The notes under the pieces are model-generated. The model ran no database searches. It was not told the origin of the DNA and worked only from the letters and a program-made list of their open reading frames with translations. This document shows positions 1 through 11,565 of a stretch of 64,000 nucleotides of DNA, piece after piece. The DNA comes from Plectrocnemia conspersa (lineage: Eukaryota; Arthropoda; Insecta; Trichoptera; Polycentropodidae). Within the stretch, counting starts at the first letter, position 1. Each line of letters starts with the position of its first letter. The stretch covers positions 558,001 through 622,000 of the forward strand of contig VTFK01000009.1 in the NCBI GenBank assembly GCA_009617715.1, in the 5' to 3' direction. The translations under genes were made by a program, and so were the position numbers.

Positions 1-108
1 ATGTTGTAATAATAACAATAAAATTAATAATAATGATAACTGAAGCAGTGATGCCAACATAGCGTGGTGACGTGGAAAGGTACATTCTTAATGTGCCGAG
101 TAGCTTAC

Positions 109-159
109 CAAAGGGCTGGCCAGTATAATGCCTATCCTGCTCAGCACAGCGGGGAGACG
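109..159 (-). CDS. pHCl: pHCl 51-bp exon, start of M3-M4 intracellular loop
   Basis: On the minus strand a TTTGCAG acceptor is followed by 51 bases reading RLPAVLSRIGIILASPL, then the donor GTAAGC. It enters in phase 0 after the ...ENPVTQ end of the previous exon and leaves in phase 0. The peptide matches what I recall of insect pHCl just after M3 (intracellular loop, cytoplasmic side). It corresponds to residues 350-366, counting from the ATG at 26988. Because it is exactly 17 codons and symmetric, it could be skipped without shifting the frame, so it may be a cassette exon; that is inference. It is the last exon in the window and lies 6 kb from its upstream neighbour. Confidence 0.88.
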
Positions 160-799
160 CTGCAAACATGACACACATTTCACTCCGCACCCGTTTTACT
201 ACTTTCTTTTTTTTTAAGATTATTTTTTTATTTTTACTGTAGAGCAATTTCTCAGCTAGATCTTGTGTGTGTTGGTCGAAAAGTCCTCAATTTTTAGTTG
301 AGAATTTTTTTGGAATGCACATCTTTTTAAAAGTTTTTTAATTTTGAGTGAAAAACGCGCAGATATATTTTTAAATAATAAATTTGGAATAGAGAGTTTT
401 CATCTTTTTTGGTACGATTTCTTTAATGAAATTTGTAATAATGACACAAATGATATAATATATTGATACTAACGCACTGTATAGACTCTTTTATGATTCT
501 AAAACATGGCATTTATGTAAATATTATTTTTATAAATGTATTAATAGCAGATTAATTGAATTTTATTATTAATAATAAATATTGTGCTATAATATTTATA
601 TTATTAATTATTGTTTTTTGGTAGATTTTAAAAAATGCGATATTATATTAGACCGCGTCATGAAAAAAATGTGAAAATTAAAAAAAAAATTGTGACAAAA
701 ATAGTAAAATACATTTTAAGTTTTGCGGTTTTTATATTGAAGAACATAAAAGGCCGTGACGTATAAAATGACACTTTTTTTTATTGAATTATTATTTTA

Positions 800-1185
800 G
801 TAACAAACACGATTTTTAGAATCTAAGCTGTAATTAAACCGATTTTTTGAAAATACCATAATATACAGGATGGGCAATATGTTTTTGTACTTTTTAAATT
901 GCGATAAAGGGACTGCGCGTGGGAGTTTGGTCCTTTGAAATTAAGTCGCAATGGATCTTTTTACGGGGAATAATGCTCGTTTTGCGTAAAACAGTTTTAT
1001 GAAAACAATGATTTTTATGTGATTGATCCGCGCCTGTTTCGCGCTCACTACAGTGTGACTCAATGTCATTTCATTAAATTGTGGCTCAGAAAGTTTGAAG
1101 AGATGGTTCAACGCTAAATAAGAAGAAACCGGGTGGCTACGAAGCAGGAAAAGTGAAGAGAATGTCGCGCAAGTTAGCATGTACG
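800..1185 (+). mobile_element. Tc1/mariner-superfamily transposase relic, copy 1
   Basis: Around 866 the sequence tacaggatgggcaatatg resembles a terminal repeat. From 951 the translation begins MDLFTG and then breaks at stops. Near 1100 the words KFEE and, in another frame, LNKKKPGG appear. This is the N-terminal HTH region of a widespread insect mariner-like transposase (typical form: FTGEQ...FEETGSTLNKKPPGR). Compared with copy 2 at 2103, one base is missing after FEE, so the frame is lost. No catalytic domain follows. It is dead and sits inside an intron of pHCl, on the opposite strand. Confidence 0.6.
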
Positions 1186-1934
1186 AGAAGATCCGGGCTT
1201 GTGGACTCGCAAGCGTTCTGTTGCTATAACAATACTAAGATCAATTTTGTTTTTAATCAGAGGACTTAAATGCATCAACTTGCTGCAACATGCTATACAT
1301 CCAATGTGACTATATTCGTGGTTAAGGAAATGTTTCCAAGCAAATTTATATCGCATAGAAACAACTTAAAATTACTACAATTTTGAAATAAAATTTAAAA
1401 TTTTTGTATGTAATCTAGAGGAGAGCCAAAAAATAATAACAATTTTGTAATTTATAATTATATAGATTTATAAATTTATTAAATCAAAGTTGTATTTTTG
1501 CTGATATTTTTAAAATGTTATAATTTATATGAGAAAAAATAATTTTTTAATTTTATTTGTGAAAAAAAATACAAGATACATTAAAAGTTTTATTTGAAAT
1601 CTAAATCTTGAGCAATGATTTTATGAAGGTATAAAAATGTCAAATTATATTAGTTTGCGCCATATATATATATTTTTTTGATTTTTAAGAGAGAATATTA
1701 AAAAAAATATTTTGTGGATTGTACTTAAAATTATAATTTTTTGCGAATAGATTTTTTGATCCTATACATTTTTAAATCGAACCTTAATTTTTAAGATATT
1801 TTCTGTATTAAAACATTTATTTTATAAACAGACTTTTACAGTATAATAATATAAAATAAACAAAAAGCATTAAAATCCATATAAATTGAAAGAATACGGT
1901 AATGATTTTAAGAGCTATTTTTGATTATATTATA

Positions 1935-2311
1935 TTTTAGTAACAAACATGATTCTTAGAATTCAGGCTGTAATTAAACAGATTTAAAAAAAATACTATA
2001 TTATACAGGGCCATAAGTTTGTACTTTTTAAATTGCATCTGAGTGAAAACGTACGAAAACGGGAAAGCGCGCGGGGGTTTGGTCCTTGGAAATTTAGTCG
2101 CAATGGATCGCTTCACGGGGGAACAAAGCTTGTTATGCGTGATACAGTTTTATAAAATAGCGATTTTTATGTGATTATTTGATGCACTACCGATTACATA
2201 ATATGAATCAATGTCCGAAGGTTTGAAGAGACCGGTTCAACGCTAAATAAGAAGAAGCCGGGTGGCCACGGAGCAAAACAAGCGAAGAAAATGTCGCGAA
2301 CAGACTATTAC
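1935..2311 (+). mobile_element. Tc1/mariner-superfamily transposase relic, copy 2
   Basis: Second copy of the 800-1185 repeat in the same orientation, offset by 1152 bases. The translation from 2103 starts MDRFTGEQSLLCVIQFYK, a clear transposase N-terminus. After a decayed stretch, frame-intact FEETGSTLNKKKPGG follows from 2222. The sequence then leaves the family and has no DDE/DDD domain. Long shared runs with copy 1 include the region before the ATG (taacaaacatgattcttagaa) and the KKKPGG segment. Either two insertions of one element or a local duplication would explain it. Confidence 0.65.
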
Positions 2312-2895
2312 GGCATATGCTGGCTTTGTTTTATAATATACAATTTAAAAATTATTCCATGAAAATAAAAAAAAAATTGGGAGCTATTTTTGGAGAAAAC
2401 TATACAGATTTTTTTATGTTTTAAGAAGAGTAATAACAATGCATTAGTATCTACCGTATTATAAAAATGTATCATTAAGTTTTATAATATATCATATTTC
2501 AAACGTCTATAATTTTATTAAAAAAATAAAGATTTTTACATATTTAAAAAAAATTGTAAATTTTTTGAATATGTGTGGAGCGGGGTGTAACATGCCATAT
2601 TCTTTAAAACGCACACTACAAAACTCAATTTGTAGAACAATAGGAAAAAATCTTGAAGAACTCATGCTTTTTGAATATATAATAAATAATTGGTAATAAA
2701 CGCGTGGTACTGAATATTTATATCTGATTTCCGCATTCATTCATTATTTTTATAATAAAGAAATAAACGGGTAAAATCGATATCAAATAAAATAAATAAA
2801 TTAAGAATATATTTTTTAACGTTCACCTCCGTGATAAAAACAAAGTGTAAAAAATAATTATAAAAGCGTTTTGATACGCCACTGGTAAAAAAATT

Positions 2896-2958
2896 GCACA
2901 CTCACACACACATTTGGATGTGCCACATGTAAAACACACACAGACACACACGCGCGCA
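2896..2958. repeat. CA/CG-rich simple repeat
   Basis: Imperfect (CA)n interrupted by a short unique stretch and ending in a CGCGCG run. An ordinary microsatellite within the intron. Confidence 0.8.
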
Positions 2959-4359
2959 AATATTTTTTTAATTATCTGGTGAAGCATATTGTTTATAAGC
3001 GATAATGCCATGTCAAGCTTTTAAATGTATACATATGTGTTTGTATGTATATATGCAATTTATAGATGTATGTATGCGTTATAATATATGTATATAAAAA
3101 GCTATATATGAATAACACATACACACAAGGTATACATACGAATTGCATTTTGTGTGATGTATTTTAAATAGTAATCTATATAAATTATTTTAATTGCAGA
3201 TACGAGCCATTAATCATGTTAAGTGTAAAAATATAATAATAGCAATTATCGTCAAGAAGCAATGTTTTTTTTCTATGATTATTTATATTATATTTATAAA
3301 TAAATAGGGTACGGTAGAAAATAAATATATACCTTGATGGCGATTCCAATGGTATTTGAGAACAGTCTCTGATATTCAGATAAGATAATACATTGTAGTT
3401 TTTTAATGATGCTTAATAATGCTATTAGTATTCCAAAAAATAAAATTCATCATAACATAGAACCAATCATATATTTTATTTATTTATTATTTAATTTGTT
3501 TATTTTTATATTTTTTATTTAAGATAGAGAAGAGATAGATAAGAAACGAAAATGAATAAACATTTAAATACGGTGTAAACATATATGATTGGGATCAAAA
3601 CAATCAGAGATTAATATATAAGTACCACAAATAAAAAAACAACAAATAAACAAGTATGCAGAGAGAGAAGGATAGAAAAATAAATAAACAACACGACAGT
3701 ATTTTTTTGTAATAATTGAAATAAGGTGAAACACTCTCAAATAGTCAAATTACTAATCACACACAATATAAATTTTATTTACTGTTCTTCACTTTGACGT
3801 ATAAATTTTATCATGATTTTATATAATATATTAAAAATGTCCGATTTTGTATTAAACCTTTACTTTTTTTGCAACACTGTGTTCTTAAAAAAATATGTAT
3901 ATATTCTAGCTGTTCTAAGAATGTATTATATTACTGGTCACGCACGATAATGCCTCTTAACTCGCCTCCACTATAACGACTCGTGACTTGTGAGTGGTCA
4001 ATTAACGATTAATATCGAAAGTATACTTATTGATTCTCGATTATTATATATTTTTTAATTCAATATAATTTTTGCAATTACCATGTATATTTTTATAAAT
4101 AAATACCCGTTTCTAATGCTTAGTTTTGTTTAGTAAATACCACTTTGAAAATATATGAGGTGTGATAAAAATAAATCTGTGATGCACATGTTGTTAGTCA
4201 TATTAAATACGTAGTTTGTGTTTGACAGCCTAGTTTAAACGAAGCATTTTATCACGGTAAAATGACGGAGTAAAGAATTTTCTTTTAAAATATAATAAGA
4301 TATAGTCAAGTGACGCTAATTTTAAAGAACGTTTTTGAGGTAAACGCTATGTCTAAAAT

Positions 4360-5180
4360 CAGAGTTTTTAATAGTACAATGACAAGAGAGATTGATGAAC
4401 TAGCATATTAGCCACCGATGAATATGTGAAAAAGTAAAGACGTTGCGCTTATTAATCACTCAATTAGGAAGATTTCTACAGAAGTTATACAAAACAATTT
4501 TATTATCTAAAATTGTGGAATTTTAGAAAAAAAAAACAGAATTGTGAAATTACTAAATTAGGTTATGGATGACTCAAAATTGCTTTAAAGCTGCATAACA
4601 AAATTATGCTATCAGAATAAAGACCCAATCGTTTTATAAGAGGCATCCTTAAGAGCCAAAATAAAAAAAAAGCACGTCAAGTTTGATCAATAATCGAAGG
4701 TTTTTTAAACTTTTTTCTTAGATTATGATGATATACTCGACTACAACTTCTTACCATCAGAGTAAGTATGGAAATTCAGTTTTGCGCCACTTGAAAAAGG
4801 CGATTCAAATATATTTATCAGAATTTGCAGGAAAACAATTTTTGGTGTTTACACCACGATAACGCATCGGTCCACATCGAACACAGTCACGATGTTGCAG
4901 CTACTGTGTTTATCAGATATGGCTCTCTCTCTGTACTGGGAAGATACTCATTAAAAAATATTGACGTTGTTAAGGGGCAGTATAACTACATGGAATTCAT
5001 CGGGTGCACCTCTGCCGTTACCGGTAACTCGTCCTACGAGTCCAACCTTTCGGGTGGGCACTCAGCTTGTAACGGCCGGGAATCAGAGATTATGTACAGA
5101 ACTTTTACAAATATTATTGTATTGCAATGACAGGCGCAGAAAATTGAACCCGAAAAGTGCTGCTAAATTTTTATACCTTT
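4360..5180 (+). mobile_element. Mariner-like transposase relic (weak)
   Basis: The best signal is at about 4825-4890, where the translation reads NNFWCLHHDNASVHIEHS. This resembles the second catalytic aspartate region of mariner transposases (LHHDNAPAH). Before it, fragments such as SIRKISTEV (about 4450-4480) resemble a transposase HTH helix. Stops and frame changes occur throughout. The segment 4980-5180 is GC-richer and was not recognised; it may belong to the element or be separate. Confidence 0.4.
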
Positions 5181-6164
5181 AAATTGTAATGGTTATGTTA
5201 CGAAACTTATAAAAAAGACAAGACCTAATTAATCGTCGCGTCGAGTAAGGACGAGTGAAAGAATCTCTTCCACTTCGATTAAGCGGAGATAAACGCAAAC
5301 ATGGAATTTACACTAGTTACTCTCGACTTGAGACGCAGTTCAGCAAAATCATAAAAATAAAAATTGTCACACCTCATATGTTTGTGGCTCCCTAGATTTT
5401 TTTATTGATCTATATTACTAAAATGTACTTTTTAAACATTTTTATTAAAAACACAAAATGCCATGTAGCGAGAATTTTTATGGCGTTACCAACTCACAAT
5501 TTGCATTAAAACGTAAGACGAAATAAGTAAGATTAGATTTTTTTCACAACAATTAAACAATTAAACAAATAATGAGTCGCGAAGTGAGAAATTTTATGTT
5601 TTTTTTTCTATGGGAACTAAAAAAATCTTCTTAAAAACTTTAGATAGAACTAATTAATTTGTAATAACTAAATTTCAACACGATATTTGTAAGTATTTAA
5701 TAATATTTAATTAAAAAACTTGATTCCTATCAAAATATGTAAATCGGACATAAAATTGTTTCTTAAAGTTTTACCGTCGAAGTGAATACATAGTTTATAA
5801 TTTTATTATTAACAATTCAATAAATATTATAACAAAATTTGTTATAATAATTATTTATAAACAATACTATAAGTGCTAACAATTTATAAATACGTATTTA
5901 TGTTTGTTTTTATTTATGTAATAATTTTACCCTTGTGATTATTTTTGTTATGTAGTTTTATTTATGTGTGCCGAATGTTTGTTTATTTATTTTTATTTTT
6001 GTTTTGGTAATTATTTTTTATAAATATTAATTAATAAAAAAGTTGTAGACTATAATCGCTCTCTAGATCGTGTGTTGTAGTAATTTGTATTGGAAAAAAT
6101 CTCAGCATGCATTTTTTTGTATTAAAAATAGATAAAAAAATCAGAAAAGAATTTAGTGTCGCAC

Positions 6165-6379
6165 CTGTGTGACGGGATTCTCTCCCGGTCTATAGACTAC
6201 GTTGTGCAGAGGTCTCTTTCTTCCAACGTAGTTCACGCAGACAAACTCTAGTAGCGAAGCGTAGATGAAACACATACACACACCGTCCCAAACGTTCATC
6301 GCGGTAAGATTGGAAACCACTGGCAGGGTCGAACGAAAGCCATTCGAAGTTGTGAAAAAATTAAGCATTGTTGTTACAC
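6165..6379 (-). CDS. pHCl: pHCl exon: M2 (most), M2-M3 loop, M3, start of intracellular loop
   Basis: The acceptor TTTCAG is followed by 215 bases, then the donor GTGCGA. Two bases complete a Gly split with the previous exon, and 71 codons follow to ...ENPVTQ. The order is VTTMLNFFTTSNGFRSTLP (rest of M2, pore lining, residues 279-297), the conserved gating loop VVSNLTAMNVWDGV, M3 (CMCFIYASLLEFVCVNYV), and the cytoplasmic start GRKRPLHNVVYRPGENPVTQ. The SNGFRSTLP end of M2 is typical of insect pHCl and separates it from GluCl, Rdl and HisCl. Both alternative M1-M2 exons end in a phase that fits this exon. The frame is intact, with no oddity seen. Confidence 0.93.
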
Positions 6380-6837
6380 CTGAAATCGAGCAAAATATTT
6401 GTAAATTTTGACATTTATGTACTTTTGTTTATATCATATACATAAAAGGCTAAATGGATGACTATGATGGTATCTAAGAATATAAGTGATTTTATAAATG
6501 CAATTAGAAGAGACTATTTACTGTTGTTGATTAAAATCTATCGACCAGTAAGAGAATGATGCGTTTAAAAACTATTTTTCAAGAAATTAAATATAAAACG
6601 CCAGATTCTTACAACTAGTGTGATGACTTTATTAGATTTTTTAAATAAAAATATGCACTCTGGTTGATTTAGTGTATTTAAGAGAGTAAAAAATAAATAT
6701 TTCGGTCCGGAGTTTTGGCAGCAGCTTGGTTGTTGAAGAACTTACCTTGTAAGAAATTGTCGAATTACTAAAACAATAAAGTGGATTAAATCAAACTATT
6801 TTTACAGTTTTAAATGCATTTTGTAGAACTAGCTGTC

Positions 6838-6861
6838 GGTACCTCACTATCGGGAGGTACC
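6838..6861. repeat. Inverted repeat (8-bp arms, 8-base loop)
   Basis: GGTACCTC at 6838-6845 is mirrored by GAGGTACC at 6854-6861. It lies in a locally GC-richer patch (6830-6900). It could be a hairpin or the scar of a small element; the function is unknown. Confidence 0.7.
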
Positions 6862-8176
6862 AAAGCTAGCGAGTGTGCGAGTACCGGAACCTCAACTTTT
6901 TGCGTTTTAAATATTATTTTTGCTTCGTTCTAATTTAAAAAAATGTATTTTAAAATTTATTGGTTTAAATTAGACATTATTATTTAGGATTTTCAATGAT
7001 AGTGAAAATGGTTCAATCTATAAAAAACTACTTAACCTTTTCAATTCATTTGAAAATAGGTTTACAACTTGACTAATTATCGTTAAATTTAAAACTTAGA
7101 TATTTAATGATAAATCTAAATATTGTATATCATTAATAAATAGGTTTAAAACTTAGCTAGATAATAATAAATTACACATTGTACAGTGAAATCTAAATAT
7201 AGCAAAGTTCACGGAAGCAATGAATAAATTTCGGTATACTGAAAATGCGTTATATTGAATGTAAGAAAATGATTTTATTTTTAATTACCATATTACTACG
7301 GCAGCAAAATAACCTCTTATAAGGTTGACAGATCGTTTTTTATCCATTTTTAAGAATACTGTATGAAACAATAAAATTGGTGAAAAAAATGTTTTGTGTA
7401 AAAAGACACCTTGAATGTCGCTTTTGAACACATCTGGCACACGCCAAGTCAATCAAGGACGAACTGAATTCGGAGAAATATTGTGTCAAGTTGCAACGAC
7501 ATTTTTATATTCGGATCAAAATATTTCGTAATACTAATACGTCTTCGTCATAATGAAAACATTTTGTATGAAAGTTTTTCGGGGATAAATTGAGGATTCG
7601 TTATACTGGGAATTTCATTATTTCGGTATTCGTTACAAAGAGATTTCACTATATTAATTTTAATAGGCTTTAGGTAAAATAGGTTTGTAACTTAACTAAA
7701 TATTAATAAAACAAAAAATACCAAAATGTTTTCAACATAAAAAATAATATTAAAACGTATCATTTTGTATCATTTCAAAATTCTTATTGTTTTTAATTAT
7801 TTTCCAGAAGCAATGATGGAATAATTTGATGACCTATATGACTACAGCGTAGAATTGGTATATATAAACAAAGAGTGAATTTTCTCATGTTGAAGTCACT
7901 GTCATCAAGTATTTTCTTTTTATAAAGAACATACTACATAAGCTTGATGTAACTGAATAGCTTGAATTTGGCTATTACTAAAGAGGAATGATGACACGGA
8001 ACAAAAATTGCTTAAAAACCATGACGTATACACATTTTGTCACATTGGAATTAAAAATAAGCCACTCTTAGATCTTTTGGTTATCGATTATTCCACGTAA
8101 GCAATCACATATTTATAATAATTGTAAAATGTCGTCTATTAGATAGCATCAAAAAAATTACACATATGTACATATA

Positions 8177-8196
8177 TTACGAGTCGTCACTCGTAA
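8177..8196. repeat. Short inverted repeat
   Basis: TTACGAGT (8177-8184) and ACTCGTAA (8189-8196) are perfect reverse complements around a four-base loop. Confidence 0.7.
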
Positions 8197-8400
8197 CAGA
8201 AAAATCTAAGTGATTTTTTTTTGCCGCAATAATGTATTTAATATATTTTGCTGTAACCAAGCTTCTTCAGTTTAAAAACCGACTGCATCACAATCATTCG
8301 GAAAAGATCAATAGATAAAAAAATACGTTTTATTAGCATTTATACGGTTTGATCGACATTAACCTCAATCTTCATACGTACTAAGTATATATTACATGTT

Positions 8401-8436
8401 AACGTTTAAAATGTACCTAGGTACGTTTTAAACGTT
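8401..8436. repeat. 36-bp near-perfect palindrome centred on CCTAGG
   Basis: Every pair of bases symmetric about 8418/8419 is complementary except 8412/8425 (T opposite G, a wobble in RNA). There is no loop at all, so 17 of 18 pairs match. It could be a binding site for a dimeric protein, a recombination scar or a fortuitous structure. Confidence 0.85.
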
Positions 8437-10352
8437 CAGTCAAATCTAACGTATATGTGCATTAAATCGGAAGCAATGATAATTTTTATGTAATATAAAA
8501 GAAAAAACTCACTTTTCGGCCTCGGAGCCCAACGTCGGGAATTCAAAATTTGAAGATTTCATTACGAAGATTGTTTATTTATTTTATTTTTATTTTTATT
8601 TAGTTTAATCAATGTACTCTTCTAATCCCAACACATTATATATATATTTAATTTTCATAGTTATAACACACCTAGTTAATCTGCAATCCGATTATTTATA
8701 TTCAGTCTAATGACGAATTAATGAAAATTATTGTCGCGTAGCAAAATTTTGTTAATAAATAATAATTATTTAAAGCTGTTGTCACGGTACTGTCGGCCAT
8801 TTTGTTTTATATTTGAATGCTAATTTTTTATTGGTCGAAACAACAGAAAATCAATCGGAGCAAATTTAATTTTTATTTTTATTATTATAATTAAATATAT
8901 TTGCTTTGTTTACGTGTATTAATAATATATCAACTTCCACCAAGCGGAGCTACGTCAATTATCGACCGAGAAGATGCTTAGAAGACCGAGTAACTATTAA
9001 TGTAAAATATACATTAATATTTAAAATATCAGAAAGGGAAGAATATGCTATATAAAACGTGTTTTTCCATCTGACTTATTAATCTATAAAGCAGGGGTAG
9101 CTAAACTTTTCATTACTACTTGTATGTGTTAAGTGATCATATGAAAAATAGTAATTCAAATTTAAAATAAACAGATAATACCAATATCTATTCAATATGA
9201 AGTTATTTTATTAACACAAATTAACAATTACTTCAAATAAACATAAAAATAGTTTATGAATAAAACAATATGTTCTATTATTTTATTTCTGGCGGGCGAC
9301 TTGAAATAGTTATGCGATCGACCAGTCGACCGCAGTCGACGCTATGGCCACCTCTGTTATAGAATAATATAACTAATATAAGGCATGAACATATTTACAT
9401 AAAATAATATTACGCCCAAAATTCATTAATTAATTTTATAAAAATATCGTTGCATATTTCTAATAAAATATGCTATAATAAAATAATTAAAAAAATACAT
9501 TACATAATGATTTAGCTATAGATTGAAATTTTCTCTCAAATTAATTAAAAAAAATTATCAAAATAATAAATATTTATATTAAAGTATTAAGTATTATAAG
9601 TATTTTTATTAATTTAAGAAAAATAAAAAAAGTTTTTATTCATAAATTAAAGTCTTAGTAAATAGGCACACTAACGGATTTATATATACATATATAGATG
9701 TAATGTGATTCTTATTGCTTTCAATAAAATAAAAAAAAAAAAAAGTCTGGAATTAATTGCACCAAAAAATAATTCGCTCACATACTCATCATTGTTCCAA
9801 ATATAATACACCAACTGTTATTTTTATATTTTAGTGGTAATAACTGATATTATAATCAAGTATATTTTTTAAAATGCGTCAATTATGATTTTTCTCACTA
9901 TATAACATTATTAATTTATGAGATATAATCATTAAATGTTTAGTTTTATATTTAAGGCATTCCTGTAAATTTATTAATGGTAAAAAAATTTTCAAAAAAC
10001 ACAGAATGCAATTTTTTTAGTATATAATCTGAAAGATTAATTTGAACTTATTAAATTAATAAAATAAAACATTATTTTTTTATATACATATAATATAATG
10101 ATTATAAACATTTACTTAAAATCACTTAATCAACCACTCTGCTTCATTTTGTCCCAAATATAACAGAAACAGTGCATCAATGCTCAAAGGAAAGAGCAAT
10201 ATTAAGAATGAATCATAAATAATTTCTTTTGTAAATAATATAGTTATTTAAAGTGCGATTAACTGTGTTTAAAACTAACTACTGATTATGTTGCATTGAA
10301 AATTATTATAAATAAAATCACAAGAAAAGCAAATAATAAACGATTTTGTAAT

Positions 10353-10428
10353 GGAACTAAATCAATCAACAATAATTATTTTAAATACGTACCAATTGTA
10401 GTTATATACTATTGTTGATTTTAGTTCC
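10353..10428. repeat. Inverted repeat next to alternative exon 10551-10703
   Basis: Left arm 10353-10374 (ggaactaaatcaatcaacaa...) and right arm 10410-10428 (tattgttgattttagttcc) are reverse complements apart from three extra bases in the left arm. The loop is 35 bases. It lies about 120 bases past the donor of the alternative exon, in the intron, so a role in splice choice is possible but unproven. Confidence 0.75.
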
Positions 10429-10550
10429 TTTGATAAAAAATACACACACGATGAACAGTAGTTGTCAGAGAAGCGTCACAGAGTGGATCGACACGGACAA
10501 AGCATTCGAAAACACTCTTGATTTTTTAGCACAGGGTGCACCGAACCTAC

Positions 10551-10703
10551 CTATCATGACTCTGGCCGGAACAGCATTCCACTCTAGCCAAAAAGTGATG
10601 AAAGATGACGTAACGAGGATGATACCAGGTATGAACACTGTCGTGAAGTAAAACGATCGATCTCTGGTAAAGATCAAATCCACTTTCAAGCAGCTGTAAT
10701 TTC
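10551..10703 (-). CDS. pHCl: pHCl alternative exon (Val type): end of ECD, M1, start of M2
   Basis: Acceptor ATTGTAG, 153 bases, donor GTAGGT. It enters in phase 1 (completing a Gly) and leaves in phase 1. The 50 full codons begin NYSCLKVDLIFTRDRSFYFT. They carry the second cysteine of the loop-C pair (residue 231), M1 (FIPGIILVTSSFITFWLEW) and the M2 entrance NAVPARVMI. The PAR motif with Arg 0' is the mark of anion-selective Cys-loop channels. This copy has Ser at residue 243 and Val at M2 position 1' (residue 275). It is the downstream member of a pair with 11566-11718. Equal length, equal phase and equivalent content mean only one can be used per mRNA. Confidence 0.93.
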
Positions 10704-11565
10704 CTACAATAGATGCAAGCATGGAAAAAGAAAACATGATTCGTGTAAGTAAAAAGGATAAAAAATCAACAAAAAATAAAAATAACAGTTAAGTGCTTAT
10801 TTTGGATAAATATAATACAATCATTCCTTAATGTTTTAAAAATTAAACAACTATGTATATGTAGAGATGAGTTTTCGATACTTTTCTTAAGAATCTATAT
10901 AATTTATGGATGTATATGATTGATCATTATGCAATACATTGACATTTTTGGGGCAAAGCAATGGATTAACATTTGTATTGGCTCATATTCTCACTGCGCA
11001 GTTAAGCAAATCTTGTCTTTATGAACTAAAATGTCTGTTTAAATGGAAAACTTCTCAAATTTTTTTTGCTCTAACAGGATTTTCAACTCCATCACGATAG
11101 TAACAGGATTTTCAACTCCGTCACGAAAAAAACAATATGTATTATTACAATACATAAAAAAATAATACAGCTGCTGATCTGCAGCACCCTTAAATGTTAA
11201 CATATAAAACATGTTAGTAAGCTATCGAGTCGACCCATTTCTAGTAATTTTACATACTAATATCTCATTCCATTACTAATATAATTTCTGTATATACTGT
11301 ACAGAATCTAATATCTAAACAGTGAATAATATTATTCAAATAAGAATAAGTAAATGAAGTGTTCATTAATCAAATTATATAAGCTGTAAATTATCTGCCG
11401 CCGCAACTTCCGTCTTGACCTTTTTTCAATGTAACAAATTATATTTGATGGTTCTATGATTAAAAATGTATTATATCTTTACAAAGGAATAAATAAAATC
11501 ATAAACAGCGATGTCTTCAGGCAGTCATGCGGTCACAAAGTTGAGTGTGACCTTTATTATTTTAC
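10704..11565. other. Intron between the two alternative exons (862 bp)
   Basis: It contains a 29-base direct tandem duplication (11072-11126) and is otherwise AT-rich. It is long enough to be spliced, so exclusion is not forced by steric limits alone. No coding signal was seen. Confidence 0.75.
11072..11126. repeat. Tandem direct repeat, 29-base unit, two copies
   Basis: The unit taacaggattttcaactcc plus about nine more bases occurs at 11072-11100 and again from 11101, with one change in the core (atcacga versus gtcacga). It lies between the two alternative exons. Confidence 0.85.

Larger units (their letters stand above)
160..6164. other. Intron (6.0 kb) with transposon relics and simple repeats
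   Basis: AT-rich intron between the M2-M3 exon and the 51-bp exon. It holds a pair of related transposase fragments (about 800-1185 and 1935-2311), a CA-rich tract (2896-2958), TATG/TATA-rich sequence at 3030-3140, and a mariner-like relic around 4360-4950. A GC-richer piece of unknown origin lies at 4990-5160. It shows no splice-flanked coding segment that I can recognise. The remainder is AT-rich filler. Confidence 0.8.
6380..10550. other. Intron (4.2 kb), palindromes and AT-rich DNA
   Basis: Intron between the alternative exons and the M2-M3 exon. It contains a GGTACCTC/GAGGTACC hairpin (6838-6861), a hairpin at 8177-8196, a 36-bp near-perfect palindrome at 8401-8436, and an inverted repeat at 10353-10428 close to the exon 10551-10703 donor. 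No coding signal was recognised. Confidence 0.8.
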
